This document shows, one piece after another, positions 40,334-49,673 of a stretch of 64,000 nucleotides of DNA. Numbering within the stretch: position 1 is the first letter of the stretch; each line of letters starts with the position of its first letter. This DNA is from CAZAKZ01 sp964485695 (GTDB lineage: Bacteria > Planctomycetota > JAFGQW01): NCBI GenBank assembly GCA_964485695.1, contig CAZAKZ010000001.1:1-64000 (forward strand), in the 5' to 3' direction. Under the pieces are notes generated by a model, which was given only the letters and a program-made list of their open reading frames with translations, was not told the DNA's origin and did no database searches. Both the position numbers and the translations under genes were made by a program.

Positions 40334-41515
40334 TTGGAGATAGGGACCACAGAGCTTTGGGAGATTTTTGCGGTGGAGGCTCGTTTCGTATTTTTTCCAC
40401 TGAAGCGTCCAGAGGGTGACCGCGATTCTCACGACCTCGAACACATGCTTCTGTACGGGGTCGAGGAGTTACTGGACCTGGGGGAAAGAGGGCTCTACTT
40501 CGATCCGGTCCTGGAGGCCCGGGAGATCAAGGGGCCCAGCCGGACGCCTGAACCGGACGTGAATGACATCCGGTTCCATGTCACGGGTTCGATTACCCCC
40601 GACCAGGATAAGAACACGGTCAAGATCCGTCTGAGCTTGAAGGATACCACTAGCGGCGAACGTCCGGCCCAGAAGCGCATCACGGTGCAGTGCAACAATG
40701 ATGTGAAGCGTGGCCGGGTTCCGTTCGAGATGGACAGGATTCACACACTCCATAAAAAGGTCTATACCTGGCTCGTCGAGACCACAGGCATTGACCAGCC
40801 CGAAGACAAGTCGTACCACAGGTACAGGCTGGAGGAGCCGATTACCCAGGTACCCGAAGCCTACCGTGAGCTGGTCCGGGGCCTCCGGGTGGCAAAGGAC
40901 ATCGACGAGAAGCTTCCACACTACCAGCGGACGGTGGAACTCGACCCCTGCCTGGGTCGGGCCCACCGGAATCTCGGATATCTGCTCAGAGCCCGAGGAG
41001 ACCTGAAGGTGTCCATCCAGGCCTATCAGAAGGCCGCGGCCACCATGATCGATGAGGCGGGTCTGGGTGAAGTCTATTTCGAGATGGGTCTCAGCCATGC
41101 CGGCCAGGCTGATTACCGGGACGCCATACGGTGCTGGAAGAAGAGCCTCGACTTCAGCCCCTACCGCAGGGAAGCTCTCTACAACATAGGCCTGGCGTAC
41201 GAAGAGCTCAACAAGATGGAGGAGGCCATCGAATTCTACGCCAGCGCCCGGGAAGCCGATCCGACTTACCTGTCCGCCCTGGAGGGGCTGTTCCGTCTTT
41301 ACATCCAGGAGGGTGCATTCCTCAAGGCCGTGGACGTGCTGAAGGACTGGATCAAGATCACTCCCCACGATGCAGGTCTCCATCGGATCATCGGCCATTG
41401 CTACCGCAAGGAAGGCATGAACGATGAGGCACTGGTTCACCTGAAAAAGGCGGTGGAGCTGGATCCGGAGGGTGAGATCGGCCGGGAGGCGAGACGGGAC
41501 ATCCTGGACCTTTGA
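40334..41515 (+). CDS. TPR protein with unidentified N-terminal domain
   Basis: 393 residues from TTG 40334 (GGGGAGGT is 14 bases upstream; GTG 40373 is an alternative). The N-terminal 180 residues form a mixed alpha/beta domain of unknown identity (VTGSITPDQDKNTVKIRLSL region about 78-98), then TPR pairs from about 205 to 385 (for example ALYNIGLAYEELNKMEEAIEFY, counted in parts). No signal peptide or membrane segment, so cytoplasmic. The N-domain is the sort of beta module found in TPR proteins of bacterial adenylate-cyclase or TolB-like families, but I am not sure. It ends 40 bases from the convergent YfhO-type gene. Confidence 0.7.
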   Translation: MEIGTTELWEIFAVEARFVFFPLKRPEGDRDSHDLEHMLLYGVEELLDLGERGLYFDPVLEAREIKGPSRTPEPDVNDIRFHVTGSITPDQDKNTVKIRLSLKDTTSGERPAQKRITVQCNNDVKRGRVPFEMDRIHTLHKKVYTWLVETTGIDQPEDKSYHRYRLEEPITQVPEAYRELVRGLRVAKDIDEKLPHYQRTVELDPCLGRAHRNLGYLLRARGDLKVSIQAYQKAAATMIDEAGLGEVYFEMGLSHAGQADYRDAIRCWKKSLDFSPYRREALYNIGLAYEELNKMEEAIEFYASAREADPTYLSALEGLFRLYIQEGAFLKAVDVLKDWIKITPHDAGLHRIIGHCYRKEGMNDEALVHLKKAVELDPEGEIGREARRDILDL

Positions 41516-41554
41516 CGCGGCTCCCGGAGCCAGGGCCCGGTTGTCCCCAAGGAT

Positions 41555-43948
41555 TTACTTCCTGGATCCGGCCGGGCGTTTCTTCCCCCGCCGGCCCAAT
41601 CCAATCATCGCAAGGCACAGGATCAGAGCCGCCGCACTCGCCAGGGCCCCTGTGTGGAAGGATCTGGGCTTGAACCGGAACACCACCTCGCTCTCCCCCG
41701 CCTCGAGGGGCACGGCCCGGAACAGATAGTCGGCCCGGAGAAGGTCCGGAGCCGGCTTGCCGTTCACCTCGGCTGTCCAGCCCGGATAGTATTGATCGGT
41801 CAGGACGAGGAAGCCGGCCGCGGGGGCAACGACCTCGACGCACACCCGGTCGGCCTCGTATCGCCGGAGGGTGACCCGGGCCTTGTTCCTAGATATCCGG
41901 GAGGCCGAGGACCAGGGACCGGGGGGGGGAGCGGCTTCCAGCACCACGGTCTCGAGGGGATCCAGTGCCGGGTCGAGAAGCGCCTTGAGTGCCCGGCGGG
42001 GCTCGCTCTCTACCCGGTATCCCGTGACGAACCGGGCCCTCGGAATGCGGTTCGGATTCTCGAAAACGGCCATGGTATCCCCGGAGAATGCGGGCTTCAG
42101 CAGAAGGCCGTTGCCGTCCTTTGCCGGGAGATTCGCCAGCTCCTGTTCCTTGTGGGTATGTCTCTCCACGGCCAGGTACTTCACACCCAGGTAGTCGAAC
42201 AGCCTGGAGTTGTGGTAGGTCCACTCGGACAGGAAGATGGGGCGGTTGCCGGCAAAACCGAGGGTAAGGTCGGTGGTGCCTCGGCTCAGGAGATTGGTGT
42301 AGCGCTCATACCTTTCCAGGGTCAGGGCCTCGTAGTCCATGCAGGTTTGATAACCGTCAATGAGCCCGATCTTGGCCGGTAGGTGGTTCCGCAACGTACC
42401 ACCGAAGCGCTGGATGTAGACTCGATCGTGGCCGGCGTTTTCCTCGAGGAATTGCCGGCCCTTTTCGAGGGCCGTAAACGGCGACGGATCAGCGGAGGGG
42501 TGCAGGACGTGGTTTCGGTTGCGCCAGAAGGTCTCCCCCGTGAGGAGGAGGCCGAGGAGAGCCGCGACGACCCACCGGCGTCTCCGGCCCTCGGCCCGGC
42601 CGAGGACGAAGGCCAGGAGTGCAGACAAGACAAGGATCGGCAGGGAGAGGGGGAGTCCTGCCGGGGCGAGAACCACGGCGCCCGTCCCCAGGAATAGGCC
42701 CGTCAGTACCAGGCCCGAAACGGACCTCCTGACGGCGTTGCGCACCTGTCCCGTGGCGATCCGCCAGAATCCATCCAGGGTCATGGCCGTCAGAATGGCC
42801 AGGCAGAGCGTGGATACGGCCAGGAATCGTCGGGGAAACCGGAACCAGTCCCCGGTGGGTACGAGGTGGTGAAACCACACGAAGGCGGGGGTGCCCGCGC
42901 CCAATGAGAGCAGCCCGGCCGCCACGGCGGCTGCGCCGAAGAAGAGGATCCACTTCCGTCGATGACCGAGGAAGGGGGACACCAGGGCCAGGAAGAGGGC
43001 GGCAATGCCGACGTAGGGAAATCCCTGAAAGTAGAACCGACCCACTTCGGTCTTCGGATCCAGGTAAGTGTCTCGAGGATCCAGGAGGGCCGTCAGGTAT
43101 TCTCTCGGCTGGAGGGGATCGACGGGATGCGCTTCCTCCAGGGTCAGGCCACCCGGTTTCCGGATGCTCTCCCGGGAGAGCTCCGAGGCGGGCAGCGCGG
43201 AAATGGCCAGGATGCCTACAGCCAGGATGCTCGCGGCCAGGAGGCCAGGTATCCATCGCCGTACCACGGCGGAAACTCCCCCTCTCTCGTGGACCCTCAG
43301 GAGGAGGAATGGCCCGAGCAGGTAGAGGGTATACACCGTGCCCTGGAGGTACCCGGCCAGCCCCTGGACACCTACCCAGAAACCGAGCACAGCGGCCCGG
43401 TGCAGACCGCCCTTACGTGCCCAGCGATCCCCGACGGCGAAGAGGAGGGGCGCGGTGGCTACGCAGTTGAACAGGGAAGGATGCCAGAGGGAGAACACCA
43501 TGAAACCCGAAAAGGTGTAGACGATACCGCCCAGCAGCGCAGGAGCGGCCTTCAGGCGCAGGCCCCGGAGGAAGCGGAACATCCCCCAGATGGAGAGGAA
43601 GAAGTGGAGACAGCAGGTCAAGGTGAGGCCGGTCGGGACGGCCAGGAAGAGGAAAGGGAAGTTCAGGGGATAGAAGATCCCGAAGAGATAGGATCCCATG
43701 GCAGGGAATCCAGCGGCCCGGAACGGATCCCACAGGGGCAATCCGCCCGCCCCGAGCACTCCGAAATAGGCGTGGAGGGAGGGATAGTAGAGGCGGTAGA
43801 TGTCGTAGTGAATGAACCCCACGGGCGTGCGGTAGACCTCGGTTTCCGGCACCAGATGGGGATTGGCGAAAAAACCGAACCAGAAGATGCAGGGCAGACC
43901 GATCCAGAGGAGGAGGCGGAGGATTCGATTTGCAGGGGGGAATGTCAT
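41555..43948 (-). CDS. YfhO-family membrane protein (GT-C fold)
   Basis: 797 residues with about 12 membrane helices in the first 480, then a soluble beta-rich C-terminal part and a last helix near residue 770. Family wording: YDIYRLYYPSLHAYF with PLWDPFRAAGFPAMG near residue 55, and YYPGWTAEVNGKP near residue 725. YfhO proteins are GT-C-fold membrane enzymes implicated in transferring sugars from lipid carriers to teichoic acid or glycoproteins in Firmicutes; here the acceptor is unknown. The start overlaps the next upstream gene by four bases (43945-43948). Confidence 0.85.
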   Translation of the reverse strand: MTFPPANRILRLLLWIGLPCIFWFGFFANPHLVPETEVYRTPVGFIHYDIYRLYYPSLHAYFGVLGAGGLPLWDPFRAAGFPAMGSYLFGIFYPLNFPFLFLAVPTGLTLTCCLHFFLSIWGMFRFLRGLRLKAAPALLGGIVYTFSGFMVFSLWHPSLFNCVATAPLLFAVGDRWARKGGLHRAAVLGFWVGVQGLAGYLQGTVYTLYLLGPFLLLRVHERGGVSAVVRRWIPGLLAASILAVGILAISALPASELSRESIRKPGGLTLEEAHPVDPLQPREYLTALLDPRDTYLDPKTEVGRFYFQGFPYVGIAALFLALVSPFLGHRRKWILFFGAAAVAAGLLSLGAGTPAFVWFHHLVPTGDWFRFPRRFLAVSTLCLAILTAMTLDGFWRIATGQVRNAVRRSVSGLVLTGLFLGTGAVVLAPAGLPLSLPILVLSALLAFVLGRAEGRRRRWVVAALLGLLLTGETFWRNRNHVLHPSADPSPFTALEKGRQFLEENAGHDRVYIQRFGGTLRNHLPAKIGLIDGYQTCMDYEALTLERYERYTNLLSRGTTDLTLGFAGNRPIFLSEWTYHNSRLFDYLGVKYLAVERHTHKEQELANLPAKDGNGLLLKPAFSGDTMAVFENPNRIPRARFVTGYRVESEPRRALKALLDPALDPLETVVLEAAPPPGPWSSASRISRNKARVTLRRYEADRVCVEVVAPAAGFLVLTDQYYPGWTAEVNGKPAPDLLRADYLFRAVPLEAGESEVVFRFKPRSFHTGALASAAALILCLAMIGLGRRGKKRPAGSRK

Positions 43949-46308
43949 GGCCGGGTCCGCCTCACGATCCGAAGGTTGGAAATATCGAATATGTCGCCGA
44001 CGGCGTTTCCTTCCGGTCCCGGCAGGGCCTCCACCCAGAGGAGGACATCCACCCCGGCGTACGGACCCAGGTCGATTTCCTGGTCCAGGAGTTCAATGGA
44101 TGGGCTGGTTCTTTCCAGAAACCGGGAGAAGAGTTCTACCGGTGTCTTCATGCCGGGCGTCTTGAGCCGGACCCGGAAGGTGATGCCGTCGGAGCCTCGG
44201 GCCCAGGATTCCGGGTAGACGAGGCAGCTGAAACGGAGGAAGGTGGAGGTGGGTAGGGTGAGTTTGAACTGGACGGCGGCCGGCGTTTTGAACCCGTAGA
44301 GGAGGGCATGAGTCTCTCCCAGGAAGCTCTTCAGAACACCGCTGGCGTTTTCCGGAGTGAACGTCAGGGTCTGGGCGGCCATGCCGTCGTTTTGAAGGAC
44401 CCGGGGGTGTTGTCCCCGGGCCACCCAGTCGTGGAGATCCAGGAAAGGCTCCTGATGGGTCTCCAGGGCGAGGCCGCCCGAGGCCTCGTACGCGAGTCTG
44501 CGAACCGGCCGCCCTGGGAATTTCTTCACCAGGTCGGCCGAGTTGACGTCCCGGGCGAAGATGGGGCGGTCTGGAGGCAGACCGGGATGCAGCTGTGCGA
44601 ATCCGTAGTGGTTGAAGACCCGGGTGTCGCAGAGGACGAGTGCGTTCCCGAGGTCCTCGGAAGCCAGGGTGTCCCGGATGCGGTCGTACCCGGGACGGAG
44701 CAGACGCATGTTGAATGACATGGCGCCCACCAGGGCGGGCAGAGCAGGTAGGAAGAGCAAGCTCACCAGCACCGGCGTCGGAGCGAGGCGGCCGGGGAGG
44801 AAGGAGACCCGCCTGAACCGGATCAGACTCCGGGCAACGAGGAGAATGCCGAAGGGCAGCGCCGAGAAGACCAGCCTGGGACCGAGGACGAAGTCGGTGA
44901 ACGGGTAGATGAAAAAGGCGGCCACAGGCGCAGTGGCAAGGATCAGGAAAATCCAATCGAACGGGTGTCGGCGTCTGGCCAGGAAGGTCCAGGGACAGAG
45001 CAGGATCCCGGGGATTGCGGTGCCGAGGGCGAGGACATTGAGGCCGTTCAGATGGTATCCCGTCTGCTTGACGGCATCCCACAGGGTGTAGTCGCGCACG
45101 ATCTCATTCATGCGGCGTACCCCGAATCCCAGCTTGTGGAGAGGCCCCTGGGTGATGTTGTACCCGAAAACGAGGGGATGGCCGTTGGTGGCCTGGTTGT
45201 AGAGGAGGAGCAGCCCCACGGGGACGGCTGCTGTGAGAACGACCAGTGGAAGCGTTCTGAACCGGACGCGGCCGCCGCAGAAAACCATCCAGACCCCTCC
45301 GAGCCCGGCAGCGCAGGTCACGACCAGGGCCGTGTAAGGCCGTGTCCAGAGGGCATACCCGAAGCCGAAACCCGTCATGAGGGCGGATCCGTACCCTCCT
45401 CCACGCGCCAGGCGCACTCCCCCCAAGGCGCCGAGGGTGAGAAAGAAAGCGCAAGCGGTGTGGGACATGTGGCTGCCCGCCATGAGGTGGAGGTAGGGGG
45501 CCCCCAGGCCGAGGAGCCCGGCGACCCGGCCCGTGCGTTCCCCCCAGACCTGGCGGCCGATGGCGAGGAGAAGGAGGGGGAGCAGGGCGCCGAGGAGTGG
45601 TCCCACCAGCCAGGCTGCGCCCACGGTGAGGCCGAGAGTCAGGAGGAGTGGATTTCCGGGCGGGTAGTGGGAATACCATTTCCCGTCCTGGATGATCATG
45701 TAGAGATACTCGAATGCGCGGGGTACGGGCGGGGCCGGAGCCGTGACCCTGCCTGTCAGGTAGGTGCGGGCCTGGAAGATCTGATCGAAGGTGTCGATGA
45801 TGCAGGGGCGAAAGGCAAAGACCAGGCCGGAGATGACAATGTGCAGGACCAGTCCCGCGACGAACAGGCCCAGGGCGAATCGCGCGGGTGTCAAACTGCG
45901 GCACCAGGACCAGAGGTACATGGGGATGCGCACCCAGGGCGAGGTCGGACCGGCCCGGCGAAGCGCCGTCGCGGACAGGAGGAATCCCCCGAGGCCGAGG
46001 ACCATGGACAGGGTCAGGACAGCACTGTTCATGCTCAGGGGCACGAAGGTGTAGGCCAGGACCAGAAGCACCAGGGTCCAGCGCAGGCGCGTACCCGTAG
46101 GGGACCGGAGTCGGAGGCCGAGGAAAAGGAGAAGGACGAGAATCCCGATCGGAAATCCGTACTTGATCCAGGGCAGGAGGGGGGTGAGACAATCCGATCG
46201 ATAGATGGCTTCCCGGAGCCCGAAGTCCACGGCCAGATAGGGCACCTGACCGCTCAGGAGGATGAGAAACAATCCTCCGGCCAGAAGGAGTAACTTTTTT
46301 ATTTTCAT
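43945..46308 (-). CDS. Multi-pass GT-C glycosyltransferase-like membrane protein
   Basis: 787 residues with about 12 membrane helices and a C-terminal soluble part (about 560-787). The first large extracytoplasmic loop carries acidic residues in IIDTFDQIF (about 185), the place where GT-C enzymes hold their catalytic Asp, followed by HYPPGNPLLL, a PMT/ArnT-like wording. Expected role: transfer of a polyprenyl-linked sugar to an outer envelope acceptor. Coupled to the YfhO-type gene by a four-base overlap, so the pair probably acts on the same glycan. Start ATG 46308. Confidence 0.75.
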   Translation of the reverse strand: MKIKKLLLLAGGLFLILLSGQVPYLAVDFGLREAIYRSDCLTPLLPWIKYGFPIGILVLLLFLGLRLRSPTGTRLRWTLVLLVLAYTFVPLSMNSAVLTLSMVLGLGGFLLSATALRRAGPTSPWVRIPMYLWSWCRSLTPARFALGLFVAGLVLHIVISGLVFAFRPCIIDTFDQIFQARTYLTGRVTAPAPPVPRAFEYLYMIIQDGKWYSHYPPGNPLLLTLGLTVGAAWLVGPLLGALLPLLLLAIGRQVWGERTGRVAGLLGLGAPYLHLMAGSHMSHTACAFFLTLGALGGVRLARGGGYGSALMTGFGFGYALWTRPYTALVVTCAAGLGGVWMVFCGGRVRFRTLPLVVLTAAVPVGLLLLYNQATNGHPLVFGYNITQGPLHKLGFGVRRMNEIVRDYTLWDAVKQTGYHLNGLNVLALGTAIPGILLCPWTFLARRRHPFDWIFLILATAPVAAFFIYPFTDFVLGPRLVFSALPFGILLVARSLIRFRRVSFLPGRLAPTPVLVSLLFLPALPALVGAMSFNMRLLRPGYDRIRDTLASEDLGNALVLCDTRVFNHYGFAQLHPGLPPDRPIFARDVNSADLVKKFPGRPVRRLAYEASGGLALETHQEPFLDLHDWVARGQHPRVLQNDGMAAQTLTFTPENASGVLKSFLGETHALLYGFKTPAAVQFKLTLPTSTFLRFSCLVYPESWARGSDGITFRVRLKTPGMKTPVELFSRFLERTSPSIELLDQEIDLGPYAGVDVLLWVEALPGPEGNAVGDIFDISNLRIVRRTRP

Positions 46309-46731
46309 GGAGTAATGGGCGAAAAGCCAATCATCCTGATGTAGAGATCCGGTTATTGGGCCTCCAGGAACAGAAACGATAAAATATTTGAATTTCCATT
46401 GGTAGATTCTGGTTCTGAGATCACTACAAGACCAGAGCGAGAGAGTAACTCAAAGAGAGCACGAGCAAAAGATTCTCCTTTCTACCTCTTCCTTCGTAGA
46501 GGGCCTCGCACCCAGGAAGATCGCCAGATCATTGTGGGACGGGGCCCGTTTTATGTACCCTCCCTTTTCGGCCCCTCGTCGCCCTGGGATGAACAGCAGT
46601 GCGGCCGAAATCCCCGATTCCAGACTTTTTGCGTGAGCCCTTAGAATTTTCATATTCGTTCCGCTACACTGACCGGTCCAGTGGAGTCCCATACCCGAAT
46701 CTAGTTTCCGGCTACTTCCCCCAGGAGGACC
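46309..46731. other. Divergent region upstream of coaD
   Basis: About 420 bases without a credible gene, partly AT-rich (46370-46400 and 46640-46670). It must hold promoters for both the leftward glycosyltransferase pair and coaD; the best -10-like element for coaD is TACACT at about 46672, with no clear -35. I see nothing else. Confidence 0.4.
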
Positions 46732-47265
46732 ATGGCAGAGGAGGACAGAGGGCCGAACCGGCGTGCGGTCTATCCGGGCACCTTTGACCCGGTTACTCTG
46801 GGTCATCTGGATCTGATTCGCCGTGCCACTCAGCTCTTCCACACCATCGACGTCATCGTTGCGCACAACGCGGAGAAGGACACGTGGTTCACCACCGAGG
46901 AGCGGGTGGAAATGCTCCGGGCGGAAGTCACGGAATGGCCCAGCGTGAAGGTCCACGCGTTCCGGGGTTTGATCGTGGACTACATGCGGGATCGAGGTAT
47001 TCGGTTCATGCTGCGGGGCGTGAGAACGGTTTCGGATTTCGAGTATGAATACCAGATGGCGATGACCAACCGGTCCTTGCTGTTCAGCGTGGACACGGTG
47101 TTCATGATGCCCAGCCTCTGTTTTTCCTTCACCAGTTCGAGGCTGATCAAGGAGATCATCTCCAGCGGAGGCGATGTCTCTGAATTCGTCACCCCCGGCA
47201 TCACGAACCGGTTGGTCCGGCGGCTGGCTCGAAGACGGGACCAGGAAGGGAATGAGCCATCATGA
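46732..47265 (+). CDS. coaD: Pantetheine-phosphate adenylyltransferase
   Basis: Fourth step of coenzyme A synthesis: ATP + 4'-phosphopantetheine to dephospho-CoA. 177 residues, slightly longer than the usual 160 because of short ends. The nucleotidyltransferase motif TFDPVTLGH (positions about 17-25), the RGVRTVSDFEYE block (about 95) and FTSSRLIKEI (about 130) are all present. AGGAGG lies three bases before ATG 46732. The stop overlaps ridA by four bases (ATGA at 47262-47265). Confidence 0.95.
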   Translation: MAEEDRGPNRRAVYPGTFDPVTLGHLDLIRRATQLFHTIDVIVAHNAEKDTWFTTEERVEMLRAEVTEWPSVKVHAFRGLIVDYMRDRGIRFMLRGVRTVSDFEYEYQMAMTNRSLLFSVDTVFMMPSLCFSFTSSRLIKEIISSGGDVSEFVTPGITNRLVRRLARRRDQEGNEPS

Positions 47266-47660
47266 CGCGCTTGACGCGGAAGACGATTCAGGCCGAGGGG
47301 GCACCCCAGGCCCTCGGGCCCTACTCCCATGCCGTGGTCGCGGGAGGCCTCGTGTTCACCTCGGGACAGCTGGGACTGGACCCCGGTAGCAATGAGCTGA
47401 TCGGACCCGACATCCAGGCCCAGACCCGGCAGGTCCTGGAAAACCTGAAGTGCATCCTCGAGAAGAGCGACTCCGGCCTGGATCAGGTGACCCGGATCAC
47501 GGTCTATCTCACGGATTTGAACGACTTCCCCGCCATGAACGAGGTCTACGGCACCTACTTTGAGGACCGACCGCCGGCCCGGGCCTGCGCCGGCGTCCAG
47601 AGCCTGCCCAAGGGGGCGCTGGTGGAGATGGATGCCATAGCCGCGGTCTCCACTACATGA
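47262..47660 (+). CDS. ridA: RidA-family enamine/imine deaminase
   Basis: Hydrolyses reactive 2-aminoacrylate and related imines released by PLP enzymes. 132 residues, family size. GPYSHAV (about 25), SGQLG (about 42), the conserved Arg in PPARACAGVQSLPKGALVEM (about 105), and Glu in ALVEMDAIA near the end match RidA. Overlaps coaD by four bases. The pairing with coaD is not an arrangement I know and no PLP enzyme is nearby. Confidence 0.93.
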   Translation: MTRLTRKTIQAEGAPQALGPYSHAVVAGGLVFTSGQLGLDPGSNELIGPDIQAQTRQVLENLKCILEKSDSGLDQVTRITVYLTDLNDFPAMNEVYGTYFEDRPPARACAGVQSLPKGALVEMDAIAAVSTT

Positions 47661-47928
47661 TCCTGCTGGTGTGATCCTGCCGGGGGGCCCTGGCCCCGGA
47701 CCTATCCCCCCCCTGACAGCCAGGCAGGGGAGGGAATATTCCAGGCCCCGCTCTTCTCGATCGCATCCTCCTTTTCACAGGTCCTTGCCTTCCAAGGTGT
47801 TGGAGTCCATTCCGCACGCACGGTCCCGGGCTGGAAAACGGTCTCAATCCGGGCCTCGGGGATGGTCGATATTCGCGGAACACGATCCTGTCCCTGATGT
47901 TCGGGCCTTATCCGGTGTGGAGGTGGAT

Positions 47929-49647
47929 ATGAAGTCATCCTGGGGGAAGACCTTCCTGGCCTGGGCGGCCCTGGTGTTCGTGGTGAGTATGGCCGGCATG
48001 GTGGTCTTTCCAACGGCCATCGGGCCGGAGGATCTATCCCCGGACGTTACTCAAGGTGGCTGCGTGAGGATCTACCTCCACATGAGGCCGCTGGATCTGA
48101 ATCCACATACCCGTGGCTATGCAGCCGAGTCCCTGGTGACCGACTACCTCTTTGACCACCTCCTGGACCGGGATCCGGACGATCCCACGGTCTACCGGCC
48201 GGCCCTTGCTCTCTCGCACCAGGTGAGCAAGGACCGCAGACAATACACGTTTCTTCTGCGACGGGGCGTGCGCTGGCACGACGGGACGCCGCTGACCGCT
48301 CACGACGTGAAGTTCACCTTCGATTTCTGTCGCCGGGCGGACGGAAATGCCCTGATGAAGGACGTGCTGGAGGGCGTCTCCTGCAAGGTCCTGGACCCTC
48401 ACAAGGTGCGTTTCGACCTGGAAAAACCGTCCTGGCGGCTGTTCGACCTCATCGCGGAGAGCAGCTTCTCCATCCTGCCCAGGCATCGGCTTCAGGGTGC
48501 CGATGCGAAGAGACTGGCCGCTTTCGGCCGGGCCCCCACAGGCACCGGACCGTACAAGCTTCTCCGCTGGGAGGTCAGCTCCAACAGCATCCATCTCATG
48601 CGTAACGAGGCATACTGGGGGGCCAGACCGGCGATCTCCGAGGCTGTTTTCAAGAGCTACACGGATCCGGTGCCGGCCTTCGCCGACTTCAAGAACCAGA
48701 ATCTCGACGTCTACCCCAGGCTTCGGCCCGACACCTTTTTCAAGATGCTGGCCCCCAGAGGCTGGACACCCGGGCGGGTCCGGTCCCGCCTGCAGGCCGG
48801 AAAGGGCGTGGTGATCCTGCCCGAGGATGCCCATCCCGGATTCAGATTCGGGGGCTTCTCCACCACCCGGGTCAGCTTCCTCGTCTGGAACTGCCGGCGT
48901 TTCCCCACGAAGGAAAAGGCCGTGCGCCTCGCCCTGGCTCACCTCATGAATCGTGAGGCCCTCATGCGCGGCGGCGGCCACGGCCTCGGCCATCCGGTCA
49001 CCGGGGATCAGGTCTGGTTCGGGCCGGCCTACGATCCCGGGGTGAAGCCGCTGGCCTTCGACCCGGGCCGCGCCCGCACCCTCCTCGAGAAAGAGGGGTG
49101 GTTTGACCGGGACGGCGACGGCGTCCTGGACCGGGGGGGCAAGCGTCTCTCGCTGGAGATCTCGTACCCGGCCCGGGCGAGTGCCGCCGTGTTGCACCAG
49201 CTGGCGACCGACGCCCGGAAGGCGGGCGTGGAGATCAAGGTCAAGGGTCTGGAGCGCGGTCGATACTCCCGGATGAAGAGTACCCGGGACTTCGACGGAC
49301 TCTACCTGGCCTGGGTCCTGGACGTGGAGGAAGATCCCTATCCTGTCTGGCATTCCAGGTTTTCCCGCAAGGGCGCCAACTACTCCGGTTTCGACAAGGC
49401 AGACGCTCTCATCGAGGAGATCCAAAAGACCACCGATGCACGTGCACGCTGGAGTCGCCTCAAGCGACTGCAGGCCGTCATCCACCAGGAACAGCCTGTC
49501 CTCTTCATCCAGGCATCCACCCTGCTCGTGGCCTGGCATCCCCGGATCCACGGCGTCCGGTTTCATCCCATGAAACCGCCCGGCTGGGATCTGCGCGAGT
49601 GGTGCATTCCCGAACCGCAACGCCTCGACCAGGATCTGGGAAGGTAG
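47929..49647 (+). CDS. Peptide/nickel ABC transporter substrate-binding protein
   Basis: Family-5 solute-binding protein. 572 residues from ATG 47929, with GGAGGTG immediately upstream. A single N-terminal membrane or uncleaved signal segment (about 8-27) anchors it; there is no lipobox Cys. The binding-protein wording RWHDGTPLTAHDVKFTFD (about 105-122) and GTGPYKLLRWE (about 205) is clear. It feeds the permease/ATPase set encoded by the next four genes, all in the same direction with tiny overlaps. A short inverted repeat CCGGGG/CCCCGG (47680-47699) lies in the 268-base gap upstream. Confidence 0.9.
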   Translation: MKSSWGKTFLAWAALVFVVSMAGMVVFPTAIGPEDLSPDVTQGGCVRIYLHMRPLDLNPHTRGYAAESLVTDYLFDHLLDRDPDDPTVYRPALALSHQVSKDRRQYTFLLRRGVRWHDGTPLTAHDVKFTFDFCRRADGNALMKDVLEGVSCKVLDPHKVRFDLEKPSWRLFDLIAESSFSILPRHRLQGADAKRLAAFGRAPTGTGPYKLLRWEVSSNSIHLMRNEAYWGARPAISEAVFKSYTDPVPAFADFKNQNLDVYPRLRPDTFFKMLAPRGWTPGRVRSRLQAGKGVVILPEDAHPGFRFGGFSTTRVSFLVWNCRRFPTKEKAVRLALAHLMNREALMRGGGHGLGHPVTGDQVWFGPAYDPGVKPLAFDPGRARTLLEKEGWFDRDGDGVLDRGGKRLSLEISYPARASAAVLHQLATDARKAGVEIKVKGLERGRYSRMKSTRDFDGLYLAWVLDVEEDPYPVWHSRFSRKGANYSGFDKADALIEEIQKTTDARARWSRLKRLQAVIHQEQPVLFIQASTLLVAWHPRIHGVRFHPMKPPGWDLREWCIPEPQRLDQDLGR

Positions 49648-49673
49648 GCGGTACCGGCGTGGGGCGCAGCACC

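Noticed and set aside
41519..41531. Inverted repeat GGCTC-CCG-GAGCC as a terminator
   Set aside because: Five-base stem, three-base loop and no T-run; too weak.
46450..46956. 168-codon leftward frame overlapping coaD
   Set aside because: Overlaps the conserved coaD frame and shows no domain.
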